Source: Setophaga petechia
Taxonomy: Eukaryota > Chordata > Aves > Passeriformes > Parulidae
Length of the DNA: 64,000 nucleotides
Assembly (NCBI GenBank): GCA_024362935.1
Contig: JANCRA010000067.1
Location: 853,795 to 917,794 of the forward strand
Direction: 5' to 3'
The translations under genes and the position numbers were made by a program. Under the pieces are notes generated by a model. The model saw nothing but the letters and a program-made list of their open reading frames with translations. It had not been told where the DNA came from and made no database searches. Position 1 is the first letter of the stretch. Each line of letters opens with the position of its first letter. This document shows positions 36,932 to 47,412 of this stretch, one piece after another.

Positions 36932-37675
36932 TGAAGCTACGGGTTTGGGGAAATCTGTGGTGGAATTGGCAGCAGAGGTCTTGAGAAAGCTCCTTTGAGC
37001 TCATTCCTTTCTGAAAAAATTCTGTAAAATGTCTTGTATAGACATAAAACTTGAGCTGGATAAAGGAGTGGGGTTATCTCAGGTCCAGCTGGCAGCAGGA
37101 TGTTGGACTGGAGACCTCCCTGAGTCCCTTTCAGCACGAGTTATCCATGATCCTGCACCCTGGGAATGAGCACAGAGATGTTTGCAGTGCTCAAGCTGGA
37201 CCTGGCTCCTTTTCTGATCCCGTGCTGTGATTTCAGCTCTCTAGAGGATGGCAGAGGGGAAATGATGGGCAATCCTAGGGACTGGACGTATCATAACAGC
37301 AGTTTTTATACTATTATGAAATACAACAAAGATCAATGGCCTGGGGAAATCGCCGTCAATTAATGTTTCTGCTTTCCTTGGTTGTGAACACAGTGAATTA
37401 GGACAAGGTGCAAATTCATGCAACTGTTTCTGCACCCATTGATAGAAGTGGAAACTCTCAGAAATTTTTTGCCCTAGGTTGTTGAATCTTGTGAGATTTA
37501 AGCCCTAAGCTAAGCTTAAGTATCTGGTCTTTTCCCTTATAAGTTGGTAGGAGCCTGTGAGAACTTCTTTATCCTTCCTTGAACTTGGGTGTCTTTTAAA
37601 ACCCAGCCTGGTCCTGCTGGTCTCACTAAGTCTGGGCTAAGTTTTGCCTTTCCCTTTAGCACAAAAGGACCATTC

Positions 37676-37802
37676 CTTCCTTTTCCTTTCCTTTCCCTTT
37701 CCCTTTCCCTTTCCCTTTCCCTTTCCCTTTCCCTTTCCCTTTCCCTTTCCCTTTCCCTTTCCCTTTCCCTTTCCCTTTCCCTTTCCCTTTCCCTTCCTTT
37801 CC
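37676..37802 (+). repeat. Polypyrimidine (TTTCCC)n tract
   Basis: About 19 tandem hexamers of CTTTCC in intron 2, some 1.15 kb after exon 2. As RNA it is complementary in kind to the purine tract upstream of the exon. Confidence 0.97.
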
Positions 37803-37969
37803 TCCCTCCTCTCTCATATAAAAGAGCAATGAATATCTCGAATATTTTCAGTCAATCTGGTGTATGTAATTGATCCATACCCACCTTGGGGAGTGTTCTG
37901 CAGTGCTTCCCATCTGTTCTTTTTCAGTTTTCCCCCCAAATCAGAACAGATTTGGGCATTTCCTTCCCC

Positions 37970-38110
37970 CAGACCACATTGCTCCATCCCAGCCTTGAGG
38001 ACTTCCAGGGATGGGGATCCACGCTCTCCCTGGCCAATGTTCTCCCACACAGTCTGGGATTTTACACCCCACATTATCCTCGTGGATAAACTGCTCCTCA
38101 CCTCCCTGCT
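37970..38110 (-). mobile_element. Possible very old CR1 remnant
   Basis: CCTTGAGGACTTCCAGGGATGGGGATCC and a later CCTGGCCAATGTTC loosely follow the CR1 reverse order. The tail is absent and similarity is weak. Confidence 0.35.
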
Positions 38111-39102
38111 GACCAGAGGAGCCCCAACCCCACAATCCCCCAAATTCCCAAATATCTCCCTTTGGGGCCAGCACTGAGGGTCTGTCCCTGCCCCACACTG
38201 GAGGAGGCTCTCGGTAGCCAGGCTCAGGGAGGGAGAGGAGACTGGGACGATTTCATAACTGAAGAATGTTGTTCCTTGAGGGAGAATCAAACCACCCTTC
38301 AGTTTTGCTTCACCTACAGCAGGAGGGGTGGGGGGAGAGAAAAAAATAACAGCTCAGTCACATTCTTGTGCGGCAGATCCCCCAGGGTAGGAACATACTT
38401 GAGCTCCTACCCTGAGAGACAGAAGGGGAAAAGGAGAGAGACAAAGCAAGGAAGCAAAAATCTGTTTTGCAGCTTGGATTTTCAGGCACCCAGGATCTGA
38501 GTGCAGCTCTGGTGTGGGTCAGTGGGGATCCCCATCCTCCCTCAGCAGCTCCTGCAGCATCTCCCCTTTGCCTCGCAGACTATCTGCACTCCTTTCACTG
38601 AAAAGCATCGATTTTAATGCCTCCAGGAAATCCTTTCCAGGCCCAAATCTCACTGTCTGGGCTGCCCTTGTGGTTCATTGCTCATTCAGGACTGGGCTTG
38701 AGCTGTGATTCAGCAGTGCCAAACTGTCACAGAACTCTGGTCCTGTTAAGAGCCATGTTCTGATATCTCCTCTAAAACCAGACTCTTTTCCCCCATCTGC
38801 CTTTGTATGGAGAAAGATCCCACATATTTTAGCTAAGACTATATTTATGTATCATTTTCTTTTAGGCAGAGGTTCCTTCCAACCCTAACAATTCTGGGAA
38901 TTTTGGGTGAATCACACATTAGACAGGAATGGCACTGATGAGCTCAGCTGCCAGGGAATGGTGATGTCCAGGGGATCCTGACCTGCAACCCTTGACCCTA
39001 AATCCCTCTTGCTCTCTGTATGTCACCCAGGGCAGAGGAAGAGCAGAAATCCCCCATCCCACCCTATTTATTCAATTATCCAGACAGGTGTGGACTTTCT
39101 AT
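38111..39102. other. Unannotated intron 2 DNA
   Basis: No exon, RNA gene or repeat recognised. Confidence 0.5.
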
Positions 39103-39212
39103 CCCTGGGAGTGTCCAAGGCCAGGCTGGATGGGCTTGGAGCAACCTGGGAAGGTGGAAGGTGTCCCTGCCCATGGCAGGGGTGTAATGAGATGAGCTTT
39201 GGGGTCAGGACT
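39103..39212 (+). mobile_element. CR1 3' fragment, short
   Basis: GTGTCCAAGGCCAGGCTGGA, TTGGAGCAACCTGGGAAGG and GGTGTCCCTGCCCATGGCAG are in CR1 sense order. The terminal ATTCTATGATTCT repeat is missing. Confidence 0.8.
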
Positions 39213-40084
39213 GTGGGATGGGGTTTTTCTCCTCCTCTGTGGTTTTGGGATTGTATGGGCCGGAGTGCAGCTTCATGGAGGAACATTCAGACAGGTGCCA
39301 ATGTTGGGTCCTCCTTGCAAATCCCCAGGAAATGGGAGTTTTGGTCAGTTTGGGCTACTTGGAATGCAAAAAACCAGGATTCCTGTTTTCCTGTATGGGG
39401 AAAGAATTGAGTCTGATCTCCTTCTCTCTACCTGAAGTTAATCTGCTTATCATTTCTGATATAAAGACACTACAACTCATTTCTGGTCTCCCAGAAGCTC
39501 AAATCTCAACTGCTGGACAGTAGAAAGAACCTCCCAGTTGAATTTTTGCAACGGTAATATCAAAAGCCAAAATACTGTAATATTGAAAGGAAGAATACTG
39601 TAATATTGAAAGGAAAAATACTGTTAATTTTTTCTCCGCCTGTATTTTATGAAGTGGAGAAAACCATGGGAATGGCCACACGACCTAAAGTGACCACCTG
39701 AGCCACAGCTCGTGCTCAGCCACTTGCCTGAGAGGCCTGGCAGTTTTTAATGCAGTTGTTGCATCTTTCAGTTCACCAAGGAGAAGGGGAGATTTTTGAG
39801 TTGCCTCTAAAAAGAGGCAGGATAAAACTCTGGGGGATGTAGGAGAAGGATAACCCATCACTGACAGCAGAAAGTGAGCAGTGCAACCTGGCAGGCATTT
39901 TCCATCCCCAGCTGAAGTGCCATGCATTGGGAATTGTGCCTTTTGCCTTTATTTTAGCTTTTGTGGCCTGAAGAGGCTGTTCATGTTTAAGCTGTGAGTT
40001 TGGAGTCTCTCGGTGCTGTGTGAGCTCCCTTTGAAACTCCTCTGGGCAGAAATATGAACCAATCTCAAGAGAAGTGATATAATT

Positions 40085-40620
40085 AAAGTTTATCATGGCC
40101 CTGTCTCTTTAAAGGACTTTGGCACATAATTAAGTCAAAATAAAAGTTTCCTCTTTCTCCTCCTCCCCCCTCCATTCAATAAAAGTAAATTACCTCCAAC
40201 TATTTAAGCCCGCTGTTCGTTTAAATTTAAAAAGGGAGCCCTTGTCTATCTATTTCTTTCACCTACTCCCACCTCCTTCTGCTAAAGACTGGCCAGGGCT
40301 TTAAACCTGCCAGCTGGGCTGAGAAATGGTTAATAGTTATTGTGGAGGAGCAGCTTTTAATGAACTATTGAAGAATGATACATTGATGGAGTAATGGGAG
40401 TTTAAGTCTCTCTGTAATGAAACAGGTTCTCAGCGCCGACCCATTGTGGTGTAAATACGGCACGACTCTCCCACTGTTTGGTCAGGGCTAAATAGCAGAG
40501 GCCACAGGGGGGTCTGCTGATGGGGTCTCCTCTTTAGTTAATCAATCTGATTGGATTAGGGTCACTGAGATCCCTAATAATGTCAAAGGTTACGCCAAAC
40601 TGGATTAAATGCTTTGTTGG
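40085..40620. promoter_or_regulatory. Candidate conserved noncoding element in WNT3A intron 2
   Basis: About 530 bp of non-repetitive, AT-rich, high-complexity DNA. It is dense in TAAT-type homeodomain cores (TTAATAG, TTTTAATGAAC, GTTAATCAATC) with an HNF4-like GGACTTTGGCAC and a TCF/LEF-like GTCAAAGG. It lacks the CR1, LTR and tandem signatures of its neighbours. I infer enhancer potential from composition only; no alignment was possible. Confidence 0.4.
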
Positions 40621-40995
40621 AGAGGGCTCGGGTTCTTTCAGCCCCGGCCGGCAGGGCTTGTTTATTAGACTTTAACACTCGTGTGCAGCCTTGGGAAGCC
40701 ACTCCTGCCCTTTCTGTGTGCACGAGGGGGTGGGAAGGAGCCAGGGCAGGGGTGTCCCGTGGCTCTGCACACATGGGATGAGCCCTGTGAGGATGTGCAG
40801 CAAATTCCCCAGCGGACAAACGAGAGCCTGATGGGTGACCAAGGCCCAGGGGGCATAAATTCATTCCGGAAACGATGGTTGGCTGCTGAGCCTGCTCCGA
40901 GGCAAATGTCGAGAGTCACAGCAGTGGTGGAGTGACCCTCTGCTCGTGTTCCCCGGGGTTAATCCTGTCTGTGGCCAGCAAAGCCCTGTCCTTTC

Positions 40996-41405
40996 ACTGA
41001 ATTCACAGAATTAATGGAATTCACAGAATTCACGGAGTTCATGGAATTCACAGAATTCACAGAACTCAGAGAATTCCCAGAGTGACCAGGTTGGAAGAGA
41101 CCTTCAAGATCATCGAGTCCAACCCAGCCCCAACAGCTCAACTCAACCCTGGCACCCAGTGCCACATCCAGGCTTTGTTAAACACACCCAGGGATGGGGA
41201 CTCCACCACCTCCCCGGGCAGAACATTCCAGAACTTTATCACTCTTTCTGTGAAAAACTTTTTCCTGCTATCCAGCCTAAATTTCCCTTGAGGCTGTGTG
41301 CTCTGGTTGTGTCAGTGCTGCTGGAGACAGAGCCCAGCCCCAGCTGAGCACAGGCACCTTTCAGGAGCTGCAGAGAGTGATGGGGGCAGCCCTGAGTCTC
41401 CTTTT
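40996..41405 (-). mobile_element. CR1 3' fragment with expanded tail repeat
   Basis: The terminal CR1 tail is expanded into about 8 copies of an ATTCACAGA-type unit (40996-41075), rich in EcoRI-like GAATTC. The body follows: GGTTGGAAGAGACCTTCAAG, GGGACTCCACCACCTCCCCGG and CTTTTTCCTGCTATCCAGCC. This subfamily differs from the CCATGGGCAGGGA type that dominates the window. Confidence 0.9.
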
Positions 41406-42398
41406 GGTGCATCTCCTGTTTGGGCACCCACCAAGCTGAGCATGGGATGAAATATGGAGTATTTCAGAGCACTGCATTGCTTTGCTATTGAACTAGGAGG
41501 GGGTGTCTTGCCTTCCAGCACTCCCATCTCAAATCAAGGTGGGATGGGATCTCCCTTTCATCTTCCCCAGAATGACCACAAAGCCCAAACATTCCCTACT
41601 GTCTTCCCTCACCATGTTCCTGCAGATGACAGTGTCCTAGGGTGTCCTTCAGGAAGTGACACCAAATAACCCCTTTGAAGGTCCCCTGGCAGTGGAGAGG
41701 GGCAGCACTAACAGGATCTGGGATCCCTGGATCTCCAGTGCCTCATTCCTTCCCACAGCAGAGCACACCATGCCTGTTCGTGGCCTGACGTGACTGTCAT
41801 TATCCAAGCAGGCTCCTTGCATGATCCAGACTGGAGAATTTCCCCTCCAGACTTCTGGAATGAAACCAAAATCTGAATTTGACTGCAACATCTCTTCCCA
41901 AAGGACATTTTGCCTTGACATATCACCAAGAGATAGACAGCCTCCTCTTTACAAATCTCCTCTACCACTCTGTGTTGACAACCAGCCCCTCTATTTTCTC
42001 TTCTAGCATTGACCATTTTCTTTTCTACTTAGACTTCCTAAAAAGTTAAAACTGGGGCCTGCAGGTCAGCAAAACTTTGGGTCCTTGATGCCAGACAGTG
42101 AGACAGGTCGAGGTAGTTCCAGTTGTTGCTGGGGTCCTCCAGGGCATGATTCATCAGAGGTATTCCAGACAGTTTTGATTAAATTATTCACACCCTGACG
42201 TTTCTACATCTCTCCATCAATCACTGGGGGAATCCAGGGAGACTGGCTCTGGATGAGAAGACTCTTGCTCCCAGGGACTGCATGAAGGGCAGAGCAGGCA
42301 TCTGTCTAGCTCCTGAGAGATCTGGGATCCAAATCACATCCAGTTCCTTGTGGAATGCTGGGCACTGTCACTTTTGCTGCCAGGCTGACTTTGGGCTC
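41406..42398. other. Unannotated intron 2 DNA
   Basis: Nothing recognised before the 101-bp array begins. Confidence 0.5.
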
Positions 42399-42703
42399 GG
42401 CTCATTTGTGAAGTTTGGTTTACTTTGGACTCTAGACATTTTGGGGATAAGCCCCGCGTGTTCTTTCTCTCAAGAAAGCCCAAACAAAGCTGTGTTCAAG
42501 GCTCATTTGTGAAGTTTGGTTTACTTTGGACTCTAGACATTCTGGGGATGAGCCCCGCGTGTTCTTTCTCTCAAGAAAGCCCAAACAAAGCTGTGCTCAA
42601 GGCTCATTTGTGAAGTTAGGTTTATTTTGTACTCTGGATATTTTGGGGATGAGCCCCATGTGTTCTTTCTCTCAAGAAAACCCAAACAAAGCTGTGTTCA
42701 AGG
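42399..42703. repeat. Tandem triplication, exact 101-bp period
   Basis: GGCTCATTTGTGAAG starts at 42399, 42500 and 42601. The copies differ at only a few sites, so the expansion is recent. The third copy runs into a second, different duplication. Confidence 0.97.
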
Positions 42704-42955
42704 GTTCACTCTTCCCCATTGTGGATGAGGAAGCTCATCTCATGCCTGGCAAAATCCACGTGAGTTTTTCCCCAGATCTGGCAAGAATGGAACCAGACTT
42801 TTAGATTCAGTTATCACCCAAACAAAGCTGTGTTCAAGGGTTGAATCTTGCCCATTGTAGATGAGGAAGCTCATCTCATGCCTGGCAAAATCCACGCGAG
42901 TTTTTCCCCAGATCTGGCGAGAATGGAACCAGACTTTTAGATTCAGTTATCATCC
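42681..42955. repeat. Tandem duplication, 136-bp unit, overlapping the 101-bp array
   Basis: CCCAAACAAAGCTGTGTTCA recurs at 42681 and 42817. Each is followed by GATGAGGAAGCTCATCTCAT and ends TTTAGATTCAGTTATCA. The first unit starts inside the last 101-bp copy. Confidence 0.95.
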
Positions 42956-43934
42956 CTTGGAGTCACAAGTCTCCTCCATATTTTTTTTCCTTGCTGTGTC
43001 ATAACAGCATCTCTGCCCAGGCTCCCTGATGGGCCTGATCTCATCTCCCAGAGCTGCTGTCAGAGTCTGAGCAGTCACCCCAGGCTCCCTTTGCCGTCCG
43101 TGGAGAGCAGCCGGCATCTCTGGGGAGCAATTCATCTGACCTATCTCAGACACCTATCTCAGGATAACATGAATCATAGCAAGATGTTTATTTCTCTCCA
43201 TTGACTATAGAGGGAGCCTAGGGCTACAGCCTCAGACTTCCATGGGTGCTTCTTAGAGGCCCATTTTGGGGGCAAATTGTTCCCACCCCTCACGTTTCTC
43301 CTGTTGGAAAGCAATCCTGACATCCAGCCCCAGCTGGAGAGGGGGTTCCATTTATTTTAATAATGGAACAACATGGAAAGGATCTCCTGGACCACTGAAT
43401 GCAGCCAGCTCCTTGCTATTCAAGGCATAACAACATCTCATAACCATTTAAAATTAATACATTTAGCAGATCTCATCCTATTTTCCTGATGGCGTTCTGG
43501 CATCTCAGTTGTCTCTGAGCCAAACAGAGTTTGGAGTCTTCCCCCCCTCCCTTTTCCCTGCTCTGCATCATCCTTCTCCACTTCTGCAATAAAGTAAGGC
43601 ATGAGCAGAAAGCCACAAGATACTGATCCATCCAGGAGGTTTGTTACATGTAGGAGGTACTCTCTCTCCTCTCTCTCTCATGAAACTCTTCCCAAGAGGA
43701 TCTGATTTCCAGCCCCACCCCGTCTCCCTCCCCGCTGATGGCAATTTGGGCAGCTGCCCTGGTATCAACAACGGAGATCTACAAACTCTGCCCTGTAACT
43801 ATGGGGAAGGAAACTGGAAGGATCAGGATTGAAAATGTGACTGTGCAAGCTCCTCTCTCAGCCAGCAGGATGCAGAAATCCAGAGGTTTGCCTGCAGAAA
43901 TCCAGAGGCAGCACGTGCCAGCCTCTAGACAGGA
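42956..43934. other. Unannotated intron 2 DNA
   Basis: Single-copy appearance, no coding signal. Confidence 0.5.
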
Positions 43935-44995
43935 GCTCCAGTTGGGTTTAGTGGAAATTGAGCTTGGAGTGGGGATTGCTGCATGGGATGAGGGAATACT
44001 GCACTGCTGGGCCCATTCCAGTCTGTGGAAATTGAGTTAGGAGTGGGAATACTGCATGGGAAGAGGGGATACTGCACTGCTGAGCCCATTCCAGTCTGTG
44101 GAAATTGAGTTAGGAGTGGGAATACTGCACAGGATGAGGGAATACTGCACTGCTGACCCCATTCCAGCCCGTGGAAATGGAGCTTGGAATGGGGAATACT
44201 GCATGGGATGAAGGGATGCTGCACTGCTGAACCCATTCCAGTCTGTGGAAATTGAGTTAGGAGTGGGAATACTGCATGGGAAGAGGGGATACTGCACTGC
44301 TGAGCCCATTCCAGCCCGTAGAAATTGAGCTTGGAATGGGGAATACTGCATGGGATGAAGGGATGCTGCACTGCTGAACCCATTCCAGTCTGTGGAAATT
44401 GAGCTTGGAGATTCCAGCCTGTAGAAATTGAACTTCCACTAAATCCAACTCGAACTCCTCCAGACAGGAGCTCCAGTTGGGTTTAGTCAAAATTGAGCTT
44501 GGAATGGGGAATACTGCATGGGCTGAGGGGATGCTGCACTGCTGAGCCCATTCCAGCCCGTGGAAATTGAGCTTGGAGATTCCAGCCCATGGAAATTGAG
44601 CTTGGAGTGGGGATTGCTGCATGGGATGAGAGAATTCTGCACTGCTGAGCCCATTCCACTCTGTGGAAATTGAGGTTGGAGTGGGGATTACTGCATGGGA
44701 TGAGGGGATACTGCACTGCTGAGCCCATTCCAGCCTGTGGAAATTGAGTTAGAAGTGGGAATACTGCATGGCCTGAGGGAATACTGCACTGCTGACCCCA
44801 TTCCAGCCCGTGGAAATTGAGCTTGGAGTGGGAATACTGCATGGGATGAGGGGATACTGCACTGCTGAACCCATTGCAGTCTGTGGAAATTGAACTTAGA
44901 GATTCCAGCCTGTGGAAATTGAGTTAGAAGCGGGGAATACTGCACAGAGTGAGGGGATGCTGCACTGCTAAGCCCATTCCAGCCCAAATTCCCAA
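43935..44995. repeat. Minisatellite, about 72-76 bp unit, about 14 copies
   Basis: ACTGCACTGCTG recurs at about 43999, 44071, 44143 and 44219 and onward to 44966. It alternates with CCCATTCCAG, GTGGAAATTGAG and ACTGCATGGGAT. Some units are truncated to GGAGATTCCAGCC. A separate block, GACAGGAGCTCCAGTTGGGT, occurs twice (43929 and 44463), so the array has a higher-order duplication. Confidence 0.95.
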
Positions 44996-45682
44996 ATTCA
45001 GCATTCCTGACCTGGGTTTTGGGTGGCTATCTCAGTGCAGGCAGCGTGTTGGAGCTGCAGCACACTGGACAGGCAGTTTGGGGAGGTCTGGAGGAGCTGT
45101 GGCTGCATCCCACAGAGTCCTTGGGGGATTTGCAGCTTCCCCTGAGCCTTGGCAGGTTGCAAGGGCAGCAAACAGAGATGCTGAGGAAAGGTACCAAGGT
45201 GTCATCCCTCAGCTTTTGTTATCCTCACTGAGGTGGTGAGAAGCTCCTCCTCTTGCTGCTGGAGCCAGGTGGGACCATCAGAGGGGTCACTTCATCCTCT
45301 GGTGACTTCTGAGGTGTCCAAGGACAAGTCCTGGGCAGGGATGGCACCAGGAGACTGTGGATAGCATCACACCTGGCTGCATCTGCCTCTCCATCCCCAG
45401 TGCCCTCGGGTTTTGGGGTTTCTTAGAGGCTCTGACCTCATCAGCTCCCTGTGATAAAGTGATAAAGATCTGGCTCCTGTGCATCTGGAGACGAGACAGC
45501 CCATGGAAACAGCTGGAAACAGCTGGGAAACAGCTGGAAACAGCCAGCACCTGGTGCAGGCTGCAAACCCTAAGAGCAGTGATGGGGAAAAGGAAATTGC
45601 AGGAGCTGATCCCGTTTGCTCTCTGTGCTCCCTCCACCTCCCACTCATCTGTCAACCCTGACGTGCAGGGGCTTCTTGGTTT
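44996..45682. other. Unannotated DNA with a small local repeat
   Basis: GGAAACAGCTG occurs four times at 45505-45545 (E-box CAGCTG cores). Otherwise single-copy. Confidence 0.5.
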
Positions 45683-46222
45683 GGTTTGGGTTTTCATTTT
45701 GTTTTTGTTTTTTGTTTGTTTGTTTGTTTGTTTCAGGGTTTTGGGTGGTTTTTTTGGTGGATTATATTAGGGGGTTTGGGAGTTTTTTTGGTGTTTTTTG
45801 GGGGGGGTTTGGTTTGGTTCCTTTTACTTTTTTTTTTGCTGTTTTGTACTGGTTTTGGTGGTGTTTCTTTGGCTTGTATTTTTTTGTGTTTGTTTTTCGG
45901 GGTTTTTTTGTTTTTTGGTGTTTTTCGGGGGGGTGGTTTATTTTATTGCTTTTTTGGGGGGGGGGGGGTTGGTTTTTGTTTTGGTTTGGTTTCTTTGGGG
46001 TTTTTTTGTTTTTTGGCTTTTTTGTTGTTGTTTTTTTGTTTTTTGGGTTTTTTTTTTTGTTTTTTGGGGTTTTTTTTTTGTTGGGTTTTTTTTGTTTGTT
46101 TGTTTTTGGGGGGATTTTTTGGGTTTTTTTTTTTTGTTTTTTTTTGGGTTTTTTTTTTTGTTTGTTTGTTTGTTTGGTGGGGTTTTTTTGGTTTTTTGAT
46201 GTTGGTTTTTTTTTTTTCCTGG
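45683..46222 (+). repeat. G/T-only low-complexity tract, about 540 bp
   Basis: It consists of TTTTTTGGG-type runs with almost no C or A on this strand and many G3-G10 blocks, the longest near 45956-45968. All forward frames are open and encode only Phe, Gly, Leu, Val and Trp, a composition artefact. Potential for G-quadruplexes is high. Confidence 0.95.
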
Positions 46223-46953
46223 CTACTTAACCATTAGTCAGGGGATCAGGGGAGGGGAAAAGCACCAAGACAGCCCGTGGCTACAAACCCGGTGCCGTCT
46301 CTCCTGGCGGCGGGAGTCGCTGGAAGCTCCAGCCTGGGGCTGCGCTCACAATGCGCGGAATTACGGATTTATTTCCATCCCCCCCTTGCCCTCCTTCCCC
46401 CTTTCCCTGCTGGGTACATTCCCCAGAGAGGGCTCAGGTTGGTCGCAACAAGGAGCTCCCTCTGCCGCATCCCCAGAGTGCCAAGTCCAGGCGTGGGAGC
46501 TGGCCCTAGACAAAAGGGAACAGCAGAGGGAGCTGAATTAGCATCCCTTTGTCCCGGGAGAATCCCGGCCCCAAACGGGCCCTTGGCGCGCCACGGGAGG
46601 CACAAACACACACACACACACACATGGATGGGAGCCAAGCAGGGAAACAGCGACTGCAAAGCCTTGGTTGCCTTCACCCGGATGCTGGGGGGAAGGGGGA
46701 TGAGCTGGGGGTTGCTTTGGGATGGCTCCAGAACCAGCCCTGGGTGGGTTTGGCTGGTTGAGGACGTAAATGTGTCTGCTACGTCCCAAAGAGGCAAAAG
46801 GAGTGGAAAATGTGTCTTGTATTCCCTCCTGACAAAGAGGGATCCGAGCTTGTGAATGTGGCTTTTCTTCCCCGGGAGATGCGCTGGGAGCTGGCAGTGC
46901 TGGATGGAGGAGGGGAGCTCGAGGGCAGAAAGGGCTGTGGGATCATCTGGGTG
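46223..46953. other. CpG-rich patch
   Basis: 46270-46600 is richer in CpG than the rest of the window (GGCGGCGGGAGTCG, AATGCGCGGAATTACGG, GGCGCGCCACGG). It is too short and weak to call an island or promoter. The 192-codon frame at 46277-46855 has no recognisable domain. Confidence 0.4.
46600..46624. repeat. CA dinucleotide microsatellite
   Basis: About 10 CA units ending CACATGG, in a local CpG-rich patch that includes GGCGCGCC at 46585-46592. Confidence 0.9.
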
Positions 46954-47408
46954 TGATGCCTTGAGAAGGCTGATCTAGAACTGAGACTGGACAGAGCTAA
47001 AGAATAAAGCAGGGATTTATTAATCCTAATCAATGGATGCACCTTGGGCAGCACCAGAGCCCAGCCAGGGCTGCACCCAAGATGAACCCAAATGGCCCCA
47101 AAATGCACGAGCGCTCCCGGGCTCTCTCCCTGGGATCAGTTCTGCTCCATTTCCATCTTGCAGTTCATTGTCCCATCCCAGCTTTAGCCCAGGCAGTCCC
47201 ACCCTGCTTGTTTTTCTCTCTCCAGCCCACAGTGTTTGTGCTCTTGGGCTGAGATTTGGATCATTTGTCCTTGGTGCCCAGCTGGAGCAGGAATTGTTTT
47301 GTCTCCCTGCTCTGTGCACAGAGCTCACCATGCCCTGATGTGAAGCTCAGACCCACACACTAAAGCAACACAGAGTGTGAAAATAGAAAAGCTAAACCTG
47401 AGGCATCA
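46954..47408 (-). mobile_element. Solo LTR, copy 2 of a direct pair
   Basis: The ends TGATGCCT and AGGCATCA are perfect 8-bp inverted repeats, which supports true LTR termini. The body matches 16391-16845. A mitochondrial-derived segment starts about 5 bp after its right end, so the expected right-hand target duplication is not evident. Confidence 0.8.
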
Positions 47409-47412
47409 ACTG

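Noticed and set aside
45956..46180. Interstitial telomere of TTTTGGGG type
   Set aside because: That is a ciliate motif. Vertebrate telomeres are TTAGGG, which is not present here, and the runs are irregular.
45616..46237. Frames of 133-204 codons rich in Phe, Gly, Leu and Val that look like membrane proteins
   Set aside because: They are translations of the G/T-only tract; hydrophobicity follows from TTT and GGG codons.
46277..46855. 192-codon frame in a CpG-rich patch as a possible first exon
   Set aside because: No recognisable domain, no convincing donor tied to the frame, and no promoter structure.
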